The position numbers were made by a program, and so were the translations under genes. Shown here piece by piece: positions 1-4,776 of a DNA stretch of 5,130 nucleotides; position 1 is the stretch's first letter; each line of letters opens with the position of its first letter. Under the pieces are notes generated by a model. The model searched no databases and had not been told where the DNA came from. It saw nothing but the letters and a program-made list of their open reading frames with translations. This DNA comes from Candidatus Nanopelagicales bacterium (lineage in GTDB: Bacteria; Actinomycetota; Actinomycetes; S36-B12), in the NCBI GenBank assembly GCA_938091275.1, contig CALKMY010000208.1, positions 1 to 5,130 on the forward strand. Direction: 5' to 3'.

Positions 1-414
1 TGCCGCGTCTGACTCGGCGACCTTTCGCAGCACCGAGGATTCCGCTCGCGCATGTCGGGTCGGGACCGCCGCCCGGGCCACGTCCCAAAAAGTCCCGACA
101 TACCTGTCGGCCACGTCCTGGATCAACGTGAGGGTTTCGGGCGACAACGGCGGTACCGCGTCGATCACGCGCTCGAGTGGCTTCGGTGAGTCGACATCTG
201 CCTCATCAACTCGGTCGATGACGTACGCGTCGCGCAATCGCCCGGAGAAACGAACGCGAACTCGAGCGCCGGGAACTGCCCTCTCGTGCCATTCGTCAGG
301 AACGAGATAGTCGAAGTCTCGATCGAGATGCATGACCCCCAGGTCGACGCGCACGCGGGCGATCGGACCTAGCGACCCTTCGACGGGTCTATTCGGATGA
401 TCCTCGCTAGACAC
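1..414 (-). CDS. priA: Primosomal protein N' (replication restart protein PriA), N-terminal part
   Basis: PriA recognises stalled or D-loop fork DNA and starts reassembly of the replisome. The 138 visible codons are open to the window edge; the rest of the gene lies outside. Residues 18-60 (IARVRVDL, then LDRDFDYLVPDE, PGARVRVRFSGR) match the 3'-DNA-end-binding domain at the PriA N-terminus. Residues 97-125 (DVADRYVGTFWDVARAAVPTRHARAE) match the segment that follows it in actinobacterial PriA. I chose the GTG at 414-412: it precedes all conserved residues and overlaps the metK stop by 8 bases (GTGTCTAG). No clear Shine-Dalgarno sequence lies before it, so translation is probably coupled to metK. 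A GTG at 354-352 (codon 21) would cut into the conserved strand and is less likely. Family knowledge: actinobacterial PriA proteins are annotated as lacking a recognisable helicase motor, but that region is not visible here. Confidence 0.9.
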   Translation of the reverse strand, partial: MSSEDHPNRPVEGSLGPIARVRVDLGVMHLDRDFDYLVPDEWHERAVPGARVRVRFSGRLRDAYVIDRVDEADVDSPKPLERVIDAVPPLSPETLTLIQDVADRYVGTFWDVARAAVPTRHARAESSVLRKVAESDAA

Positions 415-1657
415 CCGCTGCTGTGCGGAGATCCGCCGCCCGATCGGTGCTCTCCCACGTGAAGGTGGGCCCAACCTCGGTCCGCCGGGATGGTTCATCG
501 GCGTCGAGTAGCTGGTTGACGCCTTGCGGACGCCCGAAGTGACCGTAGGCGCTGGTGGTGCGGTAGATCGGGCGCAGGAGATCGAGGTCGCGGATGATCG
601 CCGCGGGGCGCAGGTCGAAGACCGCTAACACTGCTTCCTGAATCTGCTCGTCGCTCATGACTCCCGTGCCAAAAGTTTGCACGAAAACGCCGACAGGATG
701 TGAGACGCCGATGGCGTAGGCAACCTGCACCTCGCAACGAGAGGCAAGACCCGCGGCCACCACGTTCTTGGCCACCCATCGCATGGCGTACGTGGCCGAC
801 CGGTCCACCTTCGACGGGTCCTTTCCGGAGAAGGCCCCGCCACCGTGACGCGCCATGCCGCCATAGGTGTCGACGATGATTTTCCGTCCGGTGAGACCGG
901 CGTCGCCCATCGGACCGCCGACTTCGAATCGTCCTGTCGGATTGACGAGCAGGCGGTAGTCACGGCTATCGATATCGAACGTTTCCAGAATCGGATCCAC
1001 TACATGTCGCCGGACATCGGGAGTCAGCGTTGCGTCGAGATCCACATCAGCCGCGTGCTGACTGCTGATGACGATCGTGTCGATGCCCGTCGGACGATCG
1101 TCCTCGTCGTAGCTGATCGTCACCTGCGTCTTGCCGTCCGGGCGGAGGTAGTCGAGGGTTCCGTCCTTGCGCTTGGCCGTCAACTGCTCGCTCAAGCGGT
1201 GCGCCATCGAGATCGGCAACGGCATGAGCTCTTCGGTGTCGGTGCACGCGTAACCGAACATCAACCCCTGGTCACCGGCGCCCTGGCGATCGAGGGGATC
1301 CTCGCTGCCGTCGGCTCGCTCTTCGTATGCGTCGTCCACTCCTTGGGCGATGTCGGCGGACTGCTTGCCGATGGAGACACTGATTCCGCATGACTCACCA
1401 TCGAAGCCCTTGACGGAGGAGTCGTAGCCGATGTCGAGCACGGTTTGGCGCACCAGGTTCATCACATCGGCGAAACCTTCAGTGGTCACCTCACCCGATA
1501 CGTGCACCTGACCCGTCGTCAGCATTGTCTCGACGGCGACGCGGCTGCGGGGATCTTGCCGCAACAGGTCGTCAAGGATGGCGTCGCTGATTTGGTCGGC
1601 CATCTTGTCCGGATGACCTTCCGTGACCGACTCCGACGTGAATAGGCGTTGCGACAC
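407..1657 (-). CDS. metK: S-adenosylmethionine synthetase (methionine adenosyltransferase)
   Basis: MetK makes S-adenosylmethionine, phosphate and diphosphate from methionine and ATP in the cytosol; it normally works as a tetramer. The 416-residue protein is complete and close to the family length (about 385-405), with a short variable C-terminal tail. Key motifs are all present: GHPDK at 14-18 (catalytic His15, Asp17), GAGDQGLMFGYA at 126-137, RPDGKTQVT at 172-180, GGPMGDAGLTGRK at 247-259, and the P-loop-like GGGAFSGKDPSKVDRS at 272-287. The 234-290 region is nearly identical to my memory of Escherichia coli MetK. The start is GTG at 1657-1655, because the protein then begins MSQRLFTSESVTEGHPDK as in relatives and GAGGGAG lies 4 bases upstream. 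It follows coaBC after 55 bases and overlaps priA by 8 bases. No SAM riboswitch can fit in that spacer. Confidence 0.97.
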   Translation of the reverse strand: MSQRLFTSESVTEGHPDKMADQISDAILDDLLRQDPRSRVAVETMLTTGQVHVSGEVTTEGFADVMNLVRQTVLDIGYDSSVKGFDGESCGISVSIGKQSADIAQGVDDAYEERADGSEDPLDRQGAGDQGLMFGYACTDTEELMPLPISMAHRLSEQLTAKRKDGTLDYLRPDGKTQVTISYDEDDRPTGIDTIVISSQHAADVDLDATLTPDVRRHVVDPILETFDIDSRDYRLLVNPTGRFEVGGPMGDAGLTGRKIIVDTYGGMARHGGGAFSGKDPSKVDRSATYAMRWVAKNVVAAGLASRCEVQVAYAIGVSHPVGVFVQTFGTGVMSDEQIQEAVLAVFDLRPAAIIRDLDLLRPIYRTTSAYGHFGRPQGVNQLLDADEPSRRTEVGPTFTWESTDRAADLRTAAGV

Positions 1658-1661
1658 GAGG

Positions 1662-1668
1662 CTCCCTC
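1662..1668 (-). promoter_or_regulatory. Ribosome binding site of metK
   Basis: The minus strand reads GAGGGAG, then CCTC, then the GTG start at 1657. This purine run supports the GTG as the metK start in place of a later codon. Confidence 0.6.
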
Positions 1669-1698
1669 ACAGCTGTGGAATGCCGAGGATGATCCTCG
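1668..1698 (-). repeat. Two inverted repeats in the coaBC-metK spacer
   Basis: The 55-base spacer at 1658-1712 holds two dyads. One, at 1684-1698, is CGAGGAT-C-ATCCTCG on the minus strand: 7-base arms around one base. The other, at 1668-1677, is the perfect 10-base palindrome CACAGCTGTG, which abuts the metK Shine-Dalgarno sequence. The tiny centres make good RNA hairpins unlikely, and there is no T run, so they do not look like a terminator. They could be protein-binding sites or chance. The symmetry is directly visible; the role is unknown. Confidence 0.35.
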
Positions 1699-1712
1699 AC
1701 GGCGCGAGTAGT

Positions 1713-2957
1713 CTAGCGATCGAAACGCACTGCGTCCCAGATGGCATGCGCGGCGATTTCCTTGCTGACCGACTCGCGAAGGTCGCAATCGCCATTGGCG
1801 TCGATGATGGCGACGGTCGTCTCCTCATCCCCAAAAACCGCCCCATCGGAGACGTCGTTCGCCACGAGATAGTCGCATCCCTTACGTGCGAGTTTGGCCA
1901 GAGCTCGGGTGGTGAGCGACTCACCCTCGGCTGGAGTCTCGGCGGCGAACCCCACGATGACGGGTGTCGAGCTCGATCCGCGCTTGGCCACCAATTCGGC
2001 CAACACGTCGGTCGTTCGCTCCAAAATCAATTCCGGTGCCGCCCCATCGGCCAACGATTCCTTGGTGATCTTGCCTGGATGCGAGGTGACAGGACGGAAA
2101 TCAGCGACGGCGGCGGCCATCACGACGACGTCGGGGTTCTCCTGGGCGACGAGTTCGTGCATGACCGACCGCAGTTCCTCTGCCGTGCCGACCCGGCGTA
2201 CGGCGCACCCGGCCGGAACGCCGACGTCGAGATCACCATCGACGTGCCCGACGACGGCGGTCACGGTAGCTCCCCGAGCGATCGCGGTACGAGCCAGGGC
2301 GAAGCCTTGGCGGCCGCTGCTCTTATTGCCCAGGAAGCGCACGTCGTCCCAAGGCTCTTGCGTTCCGCCGATGCTGATGACCACGTGCCGGCCGTGCAGG
2401 TCTGAGCGGGTAGCCCGACCACTGCTGGCCATGGCCAGTGTGGTTTGCGCCGCTTCAGCAATCGCCCGGGGCTCGGGAAGTCGCCCCGCTCCGGAGTCCG
2501 AACCCGTGAGCCGCCCGTCGGCTGGGTCGAGGACGACCGCACCGCGCTCTCGGAGCAAACGAACATTTGCCTGGGTGGCCGGGTGCAACCACATTTCGGT
2601 ATGCATCGCCGGCGCGATCACGACACGACCACGAGTGGTCAACAACACGTTGGTGAGCAAGTCACTGGCGATCCCATGTGACGCGCGGGCGAGAAAATCT
2701 GCCGTGGCGGGCGCAACGATCACGAGATCGGCCCGCTGACCGAGTTCCACGTGCGGGACCTCGTGCGGGGACTCCCACAACTCACGAGCGACCGGCTTGC
2801 CGGACAGAGCGGCCCACGTCGGTTCGCCCACGAAACGAAGGGCGGACGCCGTGGGCACAACTGTCACGTCGTGACCGGACTCGGTCAGTTCGCGAAGAAG
2901 GGAGACAGCTTTGTAGGCGGCGATTCCGCCGGTGACTCCGAGCACGATGTCGGCCAT
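1713..2957 (-). CDS. coaBC: Bifunctional phosphopantothenoylcysteine decarboxylase / phosphopantothenate-cysteine ligase
   Basis: CoaBC (Dfp) carries out two successive CoA-synthesis steps: CoaB joins cysteine to 4'-phosphopantothenate using CTP, and the FMN-containing CoaC decarboxylates the product to 4'-phosphopantetheine. The 414-residue protein is full length. The CoaC domain (about 1-175) shows the FMN-binding start GVTGGIAAYKA at 7-17, active-site His69 (PHVEL), APATADFLA at 82-90 and PAMHTEMW at 116-123. The canonical PAMN asparagine is His119, and the flap GRLTGSDSGAGR lacks the E. coli cysteine; both also occur in the M. tuberculosis protein as I recall it. CoaB (about 185-414) shows GGTQEPWDDVRFLGNKSSG at 197-215 (Arg207, Asn211), ADFRP at 285-289, KITK at 296-299 and GFAAET at 336-341. 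KITK departs from the usual KXKK. The ATG at 2957 starts exactly at MADIVLGVTGG; the open frame extends further upstream, but only across rpoZ. It begins 19 bases after rpoZ. Confidence 0.96.
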   Translation of the reverse strand: MADIVLGVTGGIAAYKAVSLLRELTESGHDVTVVPTASALRFVGEPTWAALSGKPVARELWESPHEVPHVELGQRADLVIVAPATADFLARASHGIASDLLTNVLLTTRGRVVIAPAMHTEMWLHPATQANVRLLRERGAVVLDPADGRLTGSDSGAGRLPEPRAIAEAAQTTLAMASSGRATRSDLHGRHVVISIGGTQEPWDDVRFLGNKSSGRQGFALARTAIARGATVTAVVGHVDGDLDVGVPAGCAVRRVGTAEELRSVMHELVAQENPDVVVMAAAVADFRPVTSHPGKITKESLADGAAPELILERTTDVLAELVAKRGSSSTPVIVGFAAETPAEGESLTTRALAKLARKGCDYLVANDVSDGAVFGDEETTVAIIDANGDCDLRESVSKEIAAHAIWDAVRFDR

Positions 2958-2970
2958 AACGACCGTCGGG

Positions 2971-2977
2971 CCTTCCC
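2971..2977 (-). promoter_or_regulatory. Probable ribosome binding site of coaBC, long spacing
   Basis: GGGAAGG on the minus strand lies 13 bases before the coaBC ATG and overlaps the last base of the rpoZ TAG stop. The spacing is longer than ideal, so initiation may be helped by ribosomes finishing rpoZ. Confidence 0.35.
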
Positions 2978-3333
2978 TACTCGGTTTCCTCGCCCGCAGC
3001 GAAGGGATCGACGGGCGCGGCGGCGCTGGTGGCGGCGGCTTCCTCAGTTGCTTGAGCGGCGGCTTCAGCAGCGGCCTGGGCAGGGTCGAAAGGTTCAGAG
3101 GTGAGTAACCCTGCGTCAATCTCGCGCATGGCGATAGATAGCGGCTTTTCCTGGACGTAGGTCTCAACCAGGGGACCGACGTATTCCAGGAGCCCCTCGC
3201 CGAGCTGGGAGTAGTACGCGTTGATCTGGCGAGCACGCTTCGCTGCGTAGCTCACCAATGAATACTTCGAGTCTGTCTTTTCCAACAGATCGTCGATTGA
3301 GGGGTAGGTGATGCCCTCTGGCTGTGACGTCAC
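2977..3333 (-). CDS. rpoZ: DNA-directed RNA polymerase subunit omega
   Basis: Omega binds the beta' subunit and helps fold and stabilise RNA polymerase. The 118-residue protein has the conserved core at about 9-75: TYPSIDDLLEKTDSKYSLV, then AAKRARQINAYY (30-41), GEGLLEYVGP (45-54) and EKPLSIAMREI (62-72). This is the long actinomycete form. Residues 84-118 form a low-complexity tail rich in Ala and Glu, ending PVDPFAAGEETE, with no recognisable fold. The start is GTG at 3333-3331: the core begins just after it and GAGGAA lies 6 bases upstream. The gene starts 10 bases after the gmk stop and ends 19 bases before coaBC, so it sits in the usual actinobacterial gmk-rpoZ-coaBC order. The core assignment is firm; the function of the tail is unknown. 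Confidence 0.96.
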   Translation of the reverse strand: MTSQPEGITYPSIDDLLEKTDSKYSLVSYAAKRARQINAYYSQLGEGLLEYVGPLVETYVQEKPLSIAMREIDAGLLTSEPFDPAQAAAEAAAQATEEAAATSAAAPVDPFAAGEETE

Positions 3334-3339
3334 AGGTGG

Positions 3340-3345
3340 TTCCTC
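3340..3345 (-). promoter_or_regulatory. Ribosome binding site of rpoZ, overlapping the gmk stop
   Basis: GAGGAA on the minus strand overlaps the gmk TGA stop (3346-3344) and is 6 bases from the rpoZ GTG. A nearby ATG, at 3347-3345, opens only a short out-of-frame reading of six codons, so the GTG is the start. Confidence 0.6.
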
Positions 3346-3946
3346 ATTTGCCGTGGGGGGATCTCTCGGAGTATCCCGAGAGGCCCGCAGAGTCTATCAA
3401 GGCCTCCGCACACTGCTCGACGTCGGCGTTGACGAGCACATGGTCAAACTCCGCCGCCGCCGCCAACTCGGCTTCCGCGGCAGCAAACCGGGCTGCTTGA
3501 GCCGCCTGATCTTCTGTTCCGCGCCCGGTGAGCCTGTCGAGTAGGACGTCGATGCTCGGCGGAGCAAGAAAGATCAGCGTGGCGTCGGGCTCGGCTTCGC
3601 GCACCTGACGGGCCCCTTGCACCTCGATTTCCAACAGCACCGGCGTTCCCGCCATCCGGTGGGCGTGGACCTGCGCGCGAGGCGTGCCGTATCGATTGCC
3701 CGCGAACTCCGCCCACTCAAGCAGGCCGCCTTCGGCGGCCAGTTGATCGAACGACTCCCGGGTGTGGAAGGTGTACTCGACTCCGTCGGTTTCGCCTGGG
3801 CGAGGTTGTCGTGTCGTCGCCGACACCGACAGCCACACCGATGGACAGCGACGAAGAACCTCGGCAACCACCGTGCTCTTACCGACGCCGGATGGACCGC
3901 TGACCACGACAAGTGGCGCGGGGCTTTCCTCGACCGATTCGCTCAT
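3344..3946 (-). CDS. gmk: Guanylate kinase
   Basis: Gmk phosphorylates GMP (or dGMP) to GDP with ATP, in the cytosol, for GTP and dGTP supply. The 200-residue protein is near the usual length of about 190-210. It shows the P-loop GPSGVGKST at 17-25, the GMP-binding segment SVSATTRQPRPGETDGVEY at 40-58 with Arg46, Arg49 and Tyr58, LLEWAEF at 75-81, YGTP at 86-89, the FLAPPS strand at 126-131, and the lid GRGTED at 141-146 with its partner Arg153. Position 108 (EIEVQGA) is Glu where the family nearly always has Asp. The final dozen residues (GLSGYSERSPHGK) are a variable tail. The ATG at 3946 shares its A with the pyrF stop (TGATG), which points to translational coupling, and no strong Shine-Dalgarno sequence lies before it. 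rpoZ follows after 10 bases. Confidence 0.97.
   Translation of the reverse strand: MSESVEESPAPLVVVSGPSGVGKSTVVAEVLRRCPSVWLSVSATTRQPRPGETDGVEYTFHTRESFDQLAAEGGLLEWAEFAGNRYGTPRAQVHAHRMAGTPVLLEIEVQGARQVREAEPDATLIFLAPPSIDVLLDRLTGRGTEDQAAQAARFAAAEAELAAAAEFDHVLVNADVEQCAEALIDSAGLSGYSERSPHGK
3363..3382 (-). other. Hairpin near the 3' end of gmk
   Basis: The minus strand can fold CTCTCGG / GATACT / CCGAGAG: a perfect 7-bp stem with a 6-base loop. It lies in the variable tail of gmk, 16 bases before the stop and 17 bases before the rpoZ Shine-Dalgarno sequence. No U run follows, so it is not a classical intrinsic terminator. It could affect mRNA stability or rpoZ expression, or be chance: one or two such stems are expected in a window this size. 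Confidence 0.3.
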
Positions 3947-4776
3947 CAGGTTCTACATTCTTCTGCGATGGCAATCGCTGCTGCTCGTGGGTCTGGCTCT
4001 CCCGTGATGGGCCGCCCGATGACCAAGAGATCCGATCCGTCGGCGAGCGCTTGCGCCGGCGTCGATGCGCGGCGCTGATCGTGCGCGCTCGCCCCCGCCG
4101 GTCTGATTCCCGGGGTAATGAGGTGGATTTCCGATGGAACGATCGAGCGCAGCCGGGCCACCTCATGGGGCGAGCAGACCAGGGCCCGGGCGCCAGCGTC
4201 GACCGCAGTGGCTGCCCACCGAGCGACGATGTCCGAAGGTAAACCGGAGATTCCCAATTCTCCGGCAGACTCCTGATCCAAACTCGTCAAGAGGGTCACC
4301 GCCGTCACCCGGGTGTCTGGTAGCGCTTCGACGGCCGCGCGCACCATCTGCGGACCTCCCGAAGCATGCACCGTCAGATACGTCGGTGCGAGCGGCGCGA
4401 CGGCTCGGGCGGCCCCGGCAACGGTTGCCGGTATGTCGTGCAACTTCAGATCCAAGAAGATCGAGATATCCGAGTGATCGGCATCCCGTGCAGCATCTCG
4501 AGCGGCGAGAACACTGCGATGACCATCCCGACAGAAGGCTTCCAATCCAACCTTGAGGCATCGAACATGCGGCGCAACGCTGGCGGCCCAGGAGGTCAGC
4601 GTTGAAATATCGGGCGCATCGAGAGCGACCGCGATGGGCGCGATGTATGGAGCCGGTAGTTCGGTGCTCTGCCTCGGATTACTCGGTGATGAAATCCCAA
4701 TCCTCCAGTGAGCTCGTTTCCTGCGGTGCAGGTGTGGCGTGCTGCGCGCTCGCTGGCGAGGGAACGTCGCGGTCAT
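3946..4776 (-). CDS. pyrF: Orotidine 5'-phosphate decarboxylase (start uncertain)
   Basis: PyrF decarboxylates OMP to UMP, the last step of de novo pyrimidine synthesis. Numbered from the ATG at 4776, the barrel runs from about 47 to 273: PIAVALDAPD at 47-56 (Asp53), LKVGLE at 74-79 (Lys75), the catalytic FLDLKLHDIP at 107-116 (Asp109, Lys111, Asp114), TPGIRP at 221-226, QRR at 234-236 and the phosphate-binding VIGRPIT at 252-258. This is the classical type, not the DAKRGD type of mycobacteria and streptomycetes. The ATG at 4776 is the only canonical start before the barrel, but it gives a 98-base overlap with pyrD, an unconserved basic leader (RQRARSTPHLHRRKRAHWR) and has no Shine-Dalgarno sequence. 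An ATT at 4695 has GGAGG 6 bases upstream and would give 249 residues, close to the family length; I think the true N-terminus is near there. The coordinates given are the maximal frame. The stop overlaps the gmk ATG by one base. Confidence 0.9.
   Translation of the reverse strand: MTATFPRQRARSTPHLHRRKRAHWRIGISSPSNPRQSTELPAPYIAPIAVALDAPDISTLTSWAASVAPHVRCLKVGLEAFCRDGHRSVLAARDAARDADHSDISIFLDLKLHDIPATVAGAARAVAPLAPTYLTVHASGGPQMVRAAVEALPDTRVTAVTLLTSLDQESAGELGISGLPSDIVARWAATAVDAGARALVCSPHEVARLRSIVPSEIHLITPGIRPAGASAHDQRRASTPAQALADGSDLLVIGRPITGEPDPRAAAIAIAEECRT

Noticed and set aside
425..436. GCGGA-GA-TCCGC dyad near the metK 3' end as a terminator
   Set aside because: A 5-bp stem with a 2-base loop and no T run, and priA begins right after it, so termination there makes no sense.
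845..1393. 182-codon plus-strand open frame opposite metK
   Set aside because: Complementary shadow of highly conserved metK codons; no motif and no ribosome binding site of note.
1658..1712. SAM riboswitch before metK
   Set aside because: 55 bases between the coaBC stop and the metK start is too short for the known SAM aptamers plus an expression platform, and no aptamer core is visible.
1623..2405. 260-codon plus-strand open frame opposite coaBC
   Set aside because: It is antisense to a clearly conserved gene, has no recognisable motif, and long antisense frames are common in GC-rich DNA.
1894..2739. 281-codon plus-strand open frame opposite coaBC
   Set aside because: Low-complexity Ala/Arg/Ser/Thr composition typical of a shadow frame on GC-rich DNA.
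3005..3085. Ala/Glu-rich repeat-like stretch in rpoZ as a DNA repeat
   Set aside because: It is the low-complexity C-terminal tail of omega; the codons are irregular and there is no true tandem unit.
2958..3236. Upstream extension of the coaBC open frame
   Set aside because: The extra N-terminal residues lie over rpoZ coding sequence, are Pro/Arg/Ser-rich, and the conserved CoaC start begins exactly at the ATG at 2957.
3724..3740. GGCCGCC-TTC-GGCGGCC inverted repeat inside gmk
   Set aside because: It encodes Ala-Ala-Glu-Gly-Gly in the body of the protein; GC-rich Ala and Gly codons explain the symmetry.
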